From: Massilia sp. H-1
GTDB lineage: Bacteria; Pseudomonadota; Gammaproteobacteria; Burkholderiales; Burkholderiaceae_D
Assembly: GCA_024703915.1 (NCBI GenBank)
Contig: CP087969.1
Span: forward strand, 1,488,001 to 1,552,000
Reading direction: 5' to 3'
DNA length: 64,000 bases
Made by a program: the position numbers and the translations under genes. Below the pieces are notes generated by a model. That model was given only the letters and a program-made list of their open reading frames with translations, was not told the origin of the DNA and did no database searches. Shown piece by piece: positions 33,989-46,274 of this stretch (position 1 is the first letter of the stretch; every line of letters begins with the position of its first letter).

Positions 33989-36056
33989 ACAAAACCTGGA
34001 CATTTTCCAGACCCGTTTCCACAACCCGTCCATCTTCGCGATCCGTTCGCGCACCAAGTTCCAGGGCAAGCTGACCGACTTCTGCGTGCTTAGGCCAATT
34101 CCTACTTCCCGCCGCCCGAGATGCTGGAACTGATCAGCGCCAACATGGGCGACATCCTCAAGTACTACCCTGACTATTCGCCGGTCTACCAGGACTGCAT
34201 CGCCGAACTGTGCGGCACCCCGGCCGAGAACATCGTCGTGGCCAACGGCGTGACCGAGATCATCACCATCCTGTGCCGCGAAAGCAGCGGTCCGATCCTG
34301 ACCTCGGTGCCCACCTTCGGGCGCTGGACCGACCTGCCGCCCGACTTCGACATCCCGGTGCACTTCGTGCAGCGCGTCAAGGAGCGCGACTTCGTGATCG
34401 GCGCCGACGACGTGATCGCGCGTGAAGGAGACCGGCGCGCAGACGGTCGTGATCTGCAATCCGAACAATCCGACCGGCGCCTGGTTCACGGGCGAGGACA
34501 TCGCCAAGCTGATCCGCGAACTGGCGCACATCGAACGCATCATCATCGACGAATCGTTCATCGAGTTTTCCGACCTGACCAGCGCCGAGGCGCTGGCAGT
34601 CGGATCGCACAACACCATCGTGGTCAAGAGCATGGGCAAGTCGCTCGGCTGGCACGGCATCCGCCTCGGCTACGCGGTGGCCAATACCAAGATGGCGCAG
34701 GAACTGCGGGCCAAGGTCCCGTACTGGAACATCAACGGCCTGGCTTAGCTTCGTCCTCAAGAACATCAACAAGTTCCGCGCCCAGTATGCCGAGAGCTTC
34801 AGCAAGGTCATGCAAGACCGCGAATACATGTACCAGCAGCTGCAGAAGGTGCCGGGCCTGAAGACCTATCCGTCCAAGGGCAACTTCCTGTTCAGCGAAC
34901 TGCCGGAAGGCGTCTCGGGCAAGCAGGTGCGCGACATCCTGCTCGAAGAGTACGGTCTGCTGATCCGCGAGTGCAGCAACAAGGCCGGATCGACCGAGCA
35001 GTACCTGCGCAGCGTGGTGCGGGTGCGCGAGGACGCCGACAAGCTGGTGGCCGCGCTGTACGAGGTGCTGGGCGACTACGCGCCAAGCAAAAGCGGCGTG
35101 AACGCGCTCGAAGTCCAGGTCACGCGCCGCAGCTTCGAAGCCGAGGGCATCGACAGCTTCGAGCTGATGCTGCCCGGCGGCGGCGAGCTGCCGCCGTTCC
35201 GGGGGCCGCGCCCACATCGACGTGGTGGCGCCGAACGGCATGGTGCGCCAGTACTCGCTGTGCAACCACCCGGGCGAGCGCCAGCGCTATGTGATCGGCG
35301 TGCTGCGCGACCCCAAATCGCGCGGCGCCTCGCAGGCCATCCACGCGCTGCTGTCCAAGGGCGACGTGGTGCGCATCAGCGCGCCGCGCAACCACTTCGC
35401 GCTGGCCCCGGGTGGGCGCAGCCTGCTGCTGGCGGTCGAGCATCGGCGTCACGCCGCTGATGTGCATGGCGCAGGAACTGCACGAACGGGGATCGGAATT
35501 CGCGCTGCACTACTGCGCCCGTTCGCATTCGCGGGCGGCGTTTCAGGCCGCGCTGACCACGTCCGGCTACGCCGAGCGCGTGCACTTCCACTTCGACGAC
35601 GAAGACCCGGCGCAGCACCTCGATCTAGAGGCGCTGCTGGCGGTGCCGGACCTGGAAACGCACGTCTACGTGTGCGGGCCACTTACTTCATCGAGCTGGT
35701 GAAAACGACGGCGGCCGCGCGGCGGCTGGCGCGCCTCGCACATCCACGTCGAGCATTTCGGGGCCGTGCAGCAGGACTTGCCGGAGCCGGGCAGCTTCGA
35801 CGTCACCATCGCCAGCAGCGGCAAGACGATCCGGATCGATGCCGGTGTCAGCGTGGCCGACGCGCTGGCCAGGCACGGCGTGACGGTGCCGGTATCGTGC
35901 ATGGAAGGCGTGTGCGGCACCTGCATCACCGGTGTGCTCGATGGCATACCGGAGCACCGGGACTGCTACTTCAGCGAGGAGGAGAAGGCGAAGAACGACC
36001 AGTTCATGCCCTGCTGTTCGCGCGCCCGAAGCGCAGCGCTGGTGCTGGACCTGTAG
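33978..36056 (+). CDS. fusion: CobD/HisC-like PLP enzyme + flavin/[2Fe-2S] reductase
   Basis: Residues 1-365 are a class I/II aminotransferase fold like CobD/HisC: SYFPPPEML, KYYPDYSPVY, ICNPNNPTGAWF, IIIDESFIEF and the PLP lysine in KSMGKSLGWHGIRLGY. With no stop and only about ten linking residues (YAPSKSGVNALEV) a phthalate-dioxygenase-reductase module follows: PFRAGAHIDVV, RQYSLCNHPGE (flavin), GGIGVTPLMCMAQEL and VCGP (NAD), then a ferredoxin domain with CMEGVCGTC and a later Cys in MPCCSRA. Both parts lie in one unbroken frame from 34810 to about 35210, so the fusion is not an artefact. Corrected sites: 34088, 34743; other errors near 34430, 35210, 35440 and 35685. GGAGG precedes the ATG. 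Confidence 0.85.
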
Positions 36057-36072
36057 CGGGACCTGTAATGCA

Positions 36073-36098
36073 AAACGCCGCCCGGTCGGGCGGCGTTT
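36073..36098 (+). terminator. Rho-independent terminator after the fusion gene
   Basis: AAACGCCGCCCG (36073-36084) pairs perfectly with CGGGCGGCGTTT (36087-36098) around a two-base loop, 17 bases after the fusion gene's stop. The T run is short (TTT), but the stem is strong. It closes the 30759-36056 gene set. Confidence 0.8.
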
Positions 36099-36220
36099 CA
36101 ACTTGCTTGCCGGGCGCGGATCTGCGCCGAAAACTTAATCCCATGCGACGCCATTCACGTGCAATCAGATCCGCAAGGCCCGGAACGGCGCGTCTGTCAC
36201 GCCGTCCGGACCGGCCAAGC

Positions 36221-36976
36221 TTAGATGGTGGCCATGCCGCCGTCGAACAGCACGTTCTCGCCCATCATGTAGGAGGAATCATCGCTGGCCATGAACAGCA
36301 CGGCCTTGGCCACTTCGTCGGCCTGGCCGAAACGGGTAGCAGGCACTTTGGCCATCAGCTGGGTCGCCCATTCCTGGACGGCTTCTGCTTAAGCAGGCCG
36401 AGTTTGCCGTAGATCGGGGTTTCGATCAGGCCTGGGCTGATTACGTTCACGCGCACGCCGCGTGGCGCAAATTCCGCCGACAGGGTACGTGCCAGCGAGC
36501 GCACGGCAGCTTTGGTGGCAGCGTAGACGCTCATGCTTAAGCCACGCCTTTTTCGATCATCGTGGTCGAGGTCAGTACGACCGACGATGGCTTGTTCAGG
36601 ATCGGCAGCATCGATTGCACGGTGTAGATCACGCCTTTGAAGTTGACGTCGATCTGGTTGTCGATGTTGGAATCGTCCACGTCCGAGAAAGGCATTGGCT
36701 GGGCGATGCTTAGACGTTGGCGAATACCACGTCGAGCTTGCCGAATTCGGCTTTCAGGCGGGTGGCCACGCCATCCATGTCGGATTTTGACGACACATCG
36801 GCACGCAGGGCGATCGCGCCCGCGCCCAGGGTTTTGGCGGCGGCGGCGACGCGGTCGGCATCCTGACCGATGATCGCGACGCGCGCACCTTCTTGCAGGA
36901 ACAGTTTTGCCGTTGCCAGGCCAATACCCGTGGTGCCGCCCGTGATCAGTGCGGTCTTGCCAGTCAGTCTACCCAT
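36221..36976 (-). CDS. SDR-family oxidoreductase
   Basis: A classical short-chain dehydrogenase: NAD(P) motif [15 protein letters not shown] (TGxxxGIG), NAG motif in VFANAGIAQP, and the active site YAATKAA with Ser in [12 protein letters not shown]-terminus [19 protein letters not shown]. About 250 residues. Three motif variants break the frame: 36708 (written GCTTAGAC), 36535 and 36387 (both GCTTAAGC). It is divergent from a TetR gene, which probably represses it. Substrate unknown. Confidence 0.87.
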
Positions 36977-37032
36977 GTCGTTCTCCTAGTTAGCCGCATT
37001 TGCGGCGTGTTGTTGAAATTTGTCACCGGTTC

Positions 37033-37087
37033 TTATTTATGTACCGATAGGTATTTAATATACCGGGTAGTATAATATTAGTCAAAC
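37033..37087. promoter_or_regulatory. AT-rich divergent control region, copy 1 of 2
   Basis: This region between the SDR and TetR starts contains two overlapping dyads, TACCGATAGGTA and TACCGGGTA, spaced by TTTAATA, plus TATAATAT as a possible -10. A closely similar 55-base stretch occurs at 38825-38879. The dyads are good TetR operators by position and symmetry; binding is inference. Confidence 0.65.
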
Positions 37088-37107
37088 AATTTGGATCAGG
37101 AGACGAC

Positions 37108-37746
37108 ATGACGCGCGAACGAGGACGGCCACGCACATTCGACATTGATTTCGCGCTTGACCGCGCGGTAGAAGTTTTTGGAAGCACGGCTTCCAGGATG
37201 CCTCCATGCACGAGCTGACCGAAGCGATGGGCTTGAGCAAACCGAGTCTGTATGCGGCCTTCGGCGACAAGGAAGCGCTGTACCTCAAGACGCTGGAGCG
37301 TTATGTGCAATTGCTGATCGAGCGGCACGCGGCGGCGCTCAATGGCGAGCCGGACGGACGGCGCGCGGTGGAAGGTTTCCTGCGTTCGCTGGCCACCATG
37401 CTGGCCGACCCGGCGCTGCCTGGCGGCTGCTTCATCATCAACGGCACCGCCGACTGCGGCGGCTCGACCATACCACGACGGTGGAACTGGCCTTGCGGGC
37501 CGCCTTGCAAGGCAGTGAAATGATGGTGCTCGAGCGCCTGGTGCGCGCAGCAGCGACGGCGACCTGCCCGAGACGGCGGTACCGGAAGCGCTGGCCGCCA
37601 TGTTCGGCTCCCTGATCGCGGGGCTGGCGGTATTGGCCAAGAGCGGCGCGAGCGAAGCCAAGCTGGGCACCGTGATCGACACCGCCATGGCCGTCTGGCC
37701 CCTGGCCGCGCCCCCGGCCCGCAAGCGCCACCTCAAAGTCGCCTGA
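37108..37746 (+). CDS. TetR-family transcriptional regulator
   Basis: N-terminal helix-turn-helix reading GRPRTFDIDFALDRAVEVF, then GFQDASMHELTEAMGLSKPSLYAAFGDKEALY split around residues 28-60, typical of TetR proteins that control divergent oxidoreductases. The ligand domain has GGCFIINGTADC. Frames change near 37180, 37475 and 37550. Ends in RKRHLKVA. Likely represses the SDR gene and possibly the LuxR gene whose upstream region shares its operator-like sequence. Confidence 0.85.
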
Positions 37747-37765
37747 TCCCCCCAACACCCGCTTC

Positions 37766-37826
37766 AACACCGGGGTCAGACCTCCATTCCGCAATTCTTG
37801 CGAAATGGAGGTCTGACCCCGGTGTT
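37766..37826. repeat. inverted repeat, GGGTCAGACCTC family, copy 2
   Basis: A 23-base arm (37766-37788) pairs exactly with 37804-37826 around a 15-base centre. The central 12 bases match the element at 7788 and the copies at 37971. It begins 20 bases after the TetR stop and can act as its terminator. Confidence 0.9.
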
Positions 37827-37879
37827 TCCTACACGTTAGGCGCAACTGGCGTTCCTGGCCCGGTGCGAGGTAAAAAGTC

Positions 37880-37947
37880 CGTAGGATGATCCCAAAAACG
37901 CGGTGCAGGGATACACCGATGCGCCCGGGAACCACATTCATCCTACG
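37880..37947. repeat. inverted repeat with CGTAGGATGA arms
   Basis: CGTAGGATGA (37880-37889) is mirrored by TCATCCTACG (37938-37947), with a GC-rich inner part (GCGGTGCAGGGA). It is unlike the flanking GGGTCAGACCTC elements and resembles another common class of intergenic palindromes. No gene is present between 37747 and 38022. Confidence 0.75.
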
Positions 37948-37970
37948 CAAAGCAAAAACCCCGATGTTCT

Positions 37971-38020
37971 GAGGTCTGACCCCGATACTGAAACTATTTC
38001 AGAATGGAGGTCTGACCCCG
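37971..38020. repeat. direct pair of GAGGTCTGACCCCG around a small hairpin
   Basis: GAGGTCTGACCCCG occurs at 37971-37984 and again, same direction, at 38007-38020, with CTGAAACTATTTCAG forming a small dyad between. It is the third location of the GGGTCAGACCTC family and ends three bases from the LuxR stop. Confidence 0.85.
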
Positions 38021-38022
38021 GT

Positions 38023-38757
38023 TCAGACTTCGATCAGGCCGAAGGAGATGGCTTTGGCGACGGCGTGCCCGCGTCGAGGCGTTCAGCTTGGCAAGCAGGT
38101 TGCTCACGTGGATCTTGACCGTCCACGAGCTGATCCCCAGGATGCTCGCCATTTCCGAATTCGACTTGCCTCCGCATATCCACTTCAGCACTTCCTGCTC
38201 GCGCTGGGTGAGGATCTTTTCGGCCGCTTGTGGCCGAAATCTTCGACATGCGTGAGCGCGTAATGCAGATGCGGCACCAGCACTTGCAGCAGGAAGGCTT
38301 CGCGCTTGGTCCAGCAATCGACCCCGCCAAAGGCGAAGTAGCAGGCGTGCTCCTGGTTCAGGTTCATCACGCCGTGCACGGCCAGGTTGCGGATGCCGAA
38401 CTTGGTGCACTTGCTTTGCCAGGCCCGGTCCACCGGCTGCACCAGCGAGGAATCGGTGTCGATGTACACGGGACTGCGCACTTCAACCCAGCGCCGCAGG
38501 CCGGGACAGGTCGCGAGCTTTTCTTCGGTGATCAAGCCGCTCAGGTAGGCGGCCGGGAAGGTCAGGTTCATCGATTCCACGATCCGCAGGTCGGCCATGC
38601 GCACCGTCCCGCAGGCGAACATCGCGTGCGGCAGCACCGCCTGCAAACGCGGATGCACGTCGCTGCGGAAGTCGTCCAGATTGCTGACGTCGTGACACGC
38701 CCTGATGAAGGAGGCGAGCGCAAACGTGGCGTCGGTGCCTAGGCTGGGCATGGTCAT
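38023..38757 (-). CDS. LuxR-family regulator (possibly EpsA-like)
   Basis: The C-terminal GerE/LuxR helix-turn-helix is clear: LTQREQEVLKWICGGKSNSEMASILGIS spans the key part, followed by TVKIHVSNLLAKLN. The N-terminal 160 residues (FIRACHDVSNLDDFRS, YFAFGGVDCWTKREAFLLQVLVPHLHYAL) lack an obvious autoinducer domain and recall the EpsA-type regulators; that is a weak call. Corrected near 38240 and 38070, it ends AVAKAISFGLIEV. The control region upstream duplicates that of the SDR/TetR pair. Confidence 0.78.
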
Positions 38758-38824
38758 GGCGTCGGAAAATTCAGGATAGGCGTATGGCTCATGTCTGTCG
38801 TCCCCGCTCAACACCGGTGGACGA

Positions 38825-38879
38825 TTATTTATGTACCGAATGTTATTTAATGTACCGCCAAGTACGAAATTAGTCAACA
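38825..38879. promoter_or_regulatory. AT-rich control region, copy 2 of 2
   Basis: It matches 37033-37087 over its whole length: the first 15 bases (TTATTTATGTACCGA) are identical, as are ATTTAAT, TACCG and TTAGTCAA at the same spacing. It lies 68 bases upstream of the LuxR start. No gene reads rightward from it, unlike copy 1. Confidence 0.7.
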
Positions 38880-39233
38880 CTCTTCCTTCCGATTCGTTTT
38901 CGCGGACGATCCGCGGACTAGGTTTGGGGGGTGGAGCTGGCGATGCCGCCCGTGCTGGCGCGGCGTGGTGGGCTGGCCATCTGTCTGGAACCGTCAATAT
39001 CGCATTGCACAAATGTAAAAGGAATGCACAGAATCGGGTCATTGCAGGCATACAGTCACTTTGTCGACGCCTGAGGCCGCTTCCGGCCCGGGGCGGGCCC
39101 CGTTGCGGCGACGTATCGGCGCCACGAAACCCAAAGTCACCCGCGCTTTTTTTACCAGCTGTATTTACAGCTTGTAAATATTTAGAAAATGACACTACAA
39201 TCTGTTAAATCAAGGCACAGATAGCGACCGCTT
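38880..39233. other. intergenic region without a gene; palindrome before mocR
   Basis: No convincing coding frame is present in these 354 bases. Near the right end TATTTACA (39162-39169) is mirrored by TGTAAATA (39173-39180) around GCT, followed by TACAAT as a possible -10 about 35 bases before the MocR start. The palindrome is a candidate operator for the MocR gene. Confidence 0.55.
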
Positions 39234-41958
<2,725 letters not shown>

Positions 41959-41959
41959 C

Positions 41960-42364
41960 TTACTTCTTCAGGTCCCAGCCGCCGAACGCATTCGGCAGCT
42001 GGCCGAAGGCCGTCGTTTCGAGGACGTCGCCATTGAGGTTGGTGAGTACCACCGGCAGGTCGTTGCCACCCAGTTCGAGCGTCACCTGGCGGCAGGCGCC
42101 GCACGGTGCGATCGGACCGTCGGTGGCGCCGATCACGGCCAGCGCAGCGAAGTCGCCCGGCTTGTAGCCGTGCGCGATGGCGCTGAAGAAGGCGGTGCGC
42201 TCGGCGCAGTTGCACAGGCCGTAGGACGTGTTCTCGATATTACAGCCGCGGAACACACGGCCATCCTTGCACTCGAGCGCAGCGCCCACCTGGAAGTTCG
42301 AGTACGGGGCGTAGGCCAGGGCGCGCGCGGCGGCCGCTTCGGCGATCAGCTTGTCGTATTTCAT
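41960..42364 (-). CDS. cdd: cytidine deaminase
   Basis: A compact 134-residue protein with YSNFQVGAALECKDGR, the catalytic CNCAERTAFF (His replaced by Cys, as in tetrameric Cdd) and the zinc pair in PCGACRQV. It converts cytidine and deoxycytidine to uridine and deoxyuridine, feeding DeoA. The frame is unbroken. It starts eight bases after the deoA stop. Confidence 0.95.
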   Translation of the reverse strand: MKYDKLIAEAAAARALAYAPYSNFQVGAALECKDGRVFRGCNIENTSYGLCNCAERTAFFSAIAHGYKPGDFAALAVIGATDGPIAPCGACRQVTLELGGNDLPVVLTNLNGDVLETTAFGQLPNAFGGWDLKK

Positions 42365-42372
42365 GGCGCGCC

Positions 42373-43698
42373 TCAAGGACGGATGGTGCGGTAGATGATC
42401 GGATTGGCGGCCGGTTTGATGGCGCCGATCTGGTACGCAGCCTGCACTTCGCGCACCGCCTGTTCGGCCGCGGCCTGGGTGCGCGCATGGACCATGGCCA
42501 GCGGCTGGCCGACGGCGATCGCGTCGCCCAGTTCCACCAGGTGGGTCAACCCGACCGCGAAGTCGATCGCGTCTTCCGGACGACGGCGTCCGCCGCCCAG
42601 GCTGACCACGGCCAGGCCCAGGCCGCGGCAGTCGGTGCTGCCGACAAAGCCGGCTTGCAGCGCAGGCGCAGGCACGATGACCGGCGCCTGTTCCAGGTAG
42701 GCGTCGGGACGGTCGACCAGGTCGGCCGGGCCGCCCAGCGCGGCAACCATGCGCGAGAAGCGCTCGGCCGCTTCGCCCGAATCGAGTCCGGCCTGCAGCT
42801 TGGCGCGTGCCTCGGATTCGTTGGCGGCCAGGCCGCCCAGAATCAGCATTTCGGCGCACAGCGCCATCGTCACTTCGTGCAGGCGGCTTGGGCGCGAACG
42901 GCCGGTCAGGTAATCCATCGCCAGGCGCACTTCCAGCGCGTTGCTTAGGCGACCGGGCCGAGCGACTCGTTCATCTCGGTCAGCAGGGCCGAGGTGCGGG
43001 TGCTTGGCTGCCGTTACCGACGGCGACGATGCTCTCTGCCAGTTCCACCGATTTGTCGAACGTCGGCATGAAAGCGCCGGTGCCGACCTTGACGTCCATG
43101 ACCAGCGCATCCAGCCCGGCCGACAGCTTCTTGGACAGGATCGAGCCGGTGATCATGGCCACCGATTCCACCGTCGCGGTGGTGTCGCGGATGCTGTAGA
43201 AGCGCTTGTCCGACGGCGCCAGCTGGGCGGTCTGGCCAATGATGGCCACGCCCACGTCCTTGACGACGGTGCGGAACAGTTCAGGATCGGGGACGGTGCA
43301 GTAGCCGGGGATCGAATCGAATTTGTCGAGCGTGCCGCCGGTGTGGCCCAGGCCGCGGCCCGAAATCATCGGCACGAAGCCGCCGCAGGCTGCGATCATG
43401 GGTCCGAGCATCAACGAGACCACGTCGCCCACGCCGCCGGTCGAGTGCTTGTCCACCACCGGGCCTGGCAGGTTCAGCGAACGCCATTCCATGACCTGGC
43501 CCGAATCGCGCATGGCCAGCGTGAAGGCGACGCGCTCGTCCATGTTCATGTCGTTGAAGAAGACCGCCATCGCCAGTGCCGCGATCTGGCCTTCGGTGAC
43601 GCTGCCGTCAGTAATGCCGCGCACAAAAACTGGATCTCTTGCGCACTGAGGGCGCCGCCATCGCGCTTTTTGCGGATGATTTCTTGGTTCAAAAACAT
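42373..43698 (-). CDS. deoA: thymidine phosphorylase
   Basis: The phosphorylase signature is present: [17 protein letters not shown] at the start, [15 protein letters not shown] (phosphate/substrate loop), [14 protein letters not shown] and [15 protein letters not shown]. About 440 residues. It cleaves thymidine and deoxyuridine to the base and deoxyribose-1-phosphate. GGAG precedes ATG 43698. GCTTAGGC at 42943 corrects to GCCGGC (PVAGNALEV), 43002 is a GCTTGGC variant, and a base is misplaced near 43630. Confidence 0.95.
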
Positions 43699-43733
43699 GG
43701 GTAACTCCGTTACTTCTCTAATCGTATAAATGC

Positions 43734-43833
43734 CGACATCGCCCTCATGAAGGCGGGCTCGCATGCGAGCCCCCCATAGCACCTATGCGACTTCGGTAGC
43801 GCGCTATGGGTCCCCGCCTCCGCGAGGACGACG
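43734..43833. repeat. degenerate copy of the CGTCGCCCTCGCGAAGG palindrome
   Basis: The arms CGACATCGCCCTCATGAAGGCGGG and the mirrored part ending at 43833 (CCCCGCCTCCGCGAGGACGACG) match the 26585-26668 element with mismatches, including the inner CATAGCACC / GCGCTATGGG. It lies between the ALDH stop and the deoA start, inside the operon, so it may modulate transcription there. Confidence 0.8.
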
Positions 43834-43873
43834 TAACTCTGTTCATCGTCCTGCGGTGCTGCTAATTTTTCAA

Positions 43874-46259
43874 TTAAACGCCGTAAGGAATCCAGACATT
43901 CTTCACCTGGCTCGCATGGCCGAGCACCGCGCGGCCATCGGCCTGTTTGGTGTCGTACCAGTCGCGCCCTTTGGCGCCGCCGACCCAGGTCCGCTTGAGC
44001 GGAACCGGCCGACAGGCGTTCAACTTCCGCGCAGCCTTCGGCCGAGCCGTCGTGGCGCCACACGGCATCCACATCAGAGTGCGAGGCCAGCGTCTTGGCC
44101 AGTTCGTCGGCACTGCCGGTGACGATATTGAGCGCGCCGCCCGGCAGATCCGACGTATCGAGTACCTGATACAGATCGGTGGCCGCGAGCGGATACGCTT
44201 CCGACGGCACCGCAACCACGCGGTTACCCAGCGCCAGCAGCCGGCGCCACCAGCGAAATGAAGCCCAGCAGCGGCGCTTCGTTCGGACAGATGATGCCGA
44301 TCACGCCGACCGGTTCGTTCAGCGCCACGGTGATGCCGTGCATCGGCGGCTGGTGCGCCAGGCCGTCGTACTTGTCGGCCCACGCGGCGTAATAGAACAG
44401 GCGCTCGATCGAGGCTTGCACTTCCTTGTGCGGGTCTTTCGAGCCGGTCATCGCGGCCAGGCGGGCGGCGAATTCGTCGGCGCGGATCGCCAGGTTCTCG
44501 GCGATGTAGTACAGCACTTGCGCGCGGTTGTGCGAGGTCGCTTTGGCCCAGCCGGACGCCTTGTGCGCCGCTTCCACGGCGTTGCGGATGTCCTTGCGGT
44601 TGCCTTCGCCGACATCGGCCAGGAAGGCGCCGTTGGCGCCGGTGATGGCACGGCTGTAGGCGCCGTCAGGGCGGGCCTGCTTGCCGCCGATGTACAGCTT
44701 GGCGGTGCGGTCGATCGCGAACGGGTCGCCCGACTCGCTGGCCTTGACCTTGCCCTTGGCATCCACCACGGGCGCGGCCGGACGCGCATCTTCCGACAAC
44801 GGCGTCATGTACTCGTACATGCCTTCCTTGCCGCCTTCGCGGCCGAAGCCCGATTCGCGGTAGCCGCCGAAGCCGCACGCGGCGTCGAACTGGTTGGCGG
44901 TATTGATCCACACGACGCCTACTTGATTTGCGGCGCGACGTCCAGCGCCAGGCTGATCGACTCCGACCACACGCAGGCGGCCAGGCCGTACACGGTATTG
45001 TTGGCCAGCTGGACCGCTTCGACCGGAGTGCGGAAGCTCATGGCGACCAGCACCGGACCGAACACTTCGGTCTGGGCGATGCTTACCGAGGTGGATGCGC
45101 CGGTGATCAGGGTTGGCGGGAACCACGAGCCGTTGGCTTAAGCAGTTCGCACGCGGGCTGATACACGGTGCAGCCCTCAAGCCGCGCCGCTTCGACCAGG
45201 CCTTCGATACGCTGGCGCTGGATCGGATCGACCAGGGCGCCGATGTCCATCGATTTATCGAGCGGCGAACCGAGACGCAGGTTGTCCATGCGGGCGCGCA
45301 GCTTGGCCAGGAAGCGCTGCTCCACCGATTCCTGCACCAGCAGGCGCGAACCGGCGCAGCAGACCTGCCCCTGGTTGAACCAGATCGAGTCGACCAGGCC
45401 TTCGACGGCGGCGTCCAGATCGGCGTCTTCGAACACGATGAACGGCGACTTGCCGCCCAGTTCCAGCGACAGCTTCTTGCCGCTGCTTAGCGGGGTGGCC
45501 TGGCGAATCAGGCGGCCCACTTCGGTCGACCCGGTGAAGGCCAGCTTGTCGATGCCAGGATGCTTGACCATCGCTTCGCCCACGCGGCCGTCGCCGGTGA
45601 CGATGTTGACCACGCTTGGCTGGCACAGCTCTACCTGCTGGCAAATCTCGGCGAACAGCAGGGCCGACAGCGACGTGAATTCAGCCTACTTGAAGACGAC
45701 CGTGTTACCGGCGGCCAGCGCCGGTGCGATTTTCCACGCCAGCATCAGCAGCGGGAAGTTCCAGGGAACGATCTGGCCCACCACGCCCACGGCGCGGTAG
45801 TCGGCGAATTCTTCCGACTGCAGCTGGGCCCAGCCAGCGTGATGGTAGAAGTGGCGCGCGGCCAGCGGCAGATCGGCATCGCGCGTTTCGCGGATGGTCT
45901 TGCCGTTGTCCAGCGTTTCGAGCACGGCGAACAGGCGCGCATGCTTTTGCAGCAGGCGGGCCAGCGCGTACATGACGCGCACGGCCATGGCCGCCCAGCG
46001 CGACCCAGCCCGGCTGGGCGCGGCGCGCCGCTTCCACGGCGCGGTCGATGTCTTGTGGCGTTGCCTGCGTCAGCTGCGCCAGTTCCTTGCCGTCGGCAGG
46101 ATTGGTCGAGGCGAAGGTGTCCGCGGCCGGGCTCCATGCGTTGTCGATGAACAGACCGAAACGGCGTTCATGCTGGTCCAGCCACGCTTGCGCTTCTTTG
46201 GTGCTCTCGGGTGCAGGGCCGTAGTCCATAGTCTGAAGAATCTCGTTAATTGTTGGCAT
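43874..46259 (-). CDS. ALDH16-like tandem aldehyde dehydrogenase
   Basis: Residues 1-490 form a full aldehyde dehydrogenase ([26 protein letters not shown] with the catalytic Glu, [15 protein letters not shown] with the catalytic Cys). A second, incomplete ALDH module follows ([32 protein letters not shown]) and lacks a catalytic Cys, the layout of ALDH16. About 795 residues. Within a deo operon it probably oxidises the acetaldehyde released by DeoC. Corrected sites include 45136 (ELPANGSWF), 45686 (VFKPAEFTS, where TAG replaces CCG) and others near 45985, 44240 and 44035. Confidence 0.86.
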
Positions 46260-46274
46260 GACGAATCCGGTTGG

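Noticed and set aside
30759-36056. The island as a cobalamin synthesis fragment
   Set aside because: Only the PduX-like and CobD-like parts fit; there are no cob/cbi genes, and the fused reductase and FAD enzyme have no place in that pathway.
36218-36226. AAGCTTAG at the SDR stop as a lesion
   Set aside because: It gives a normal ending (GGMATI then TAA) at the expected SDR length, so the stop is genuine.
38737-38744. GCCTAGGC near the LuxR start taken as another corrupted site
   Set aside because: The frame is consistent through it (PSLGTDATF) and restoring GCCGGC would break it; probably a natural sequence.
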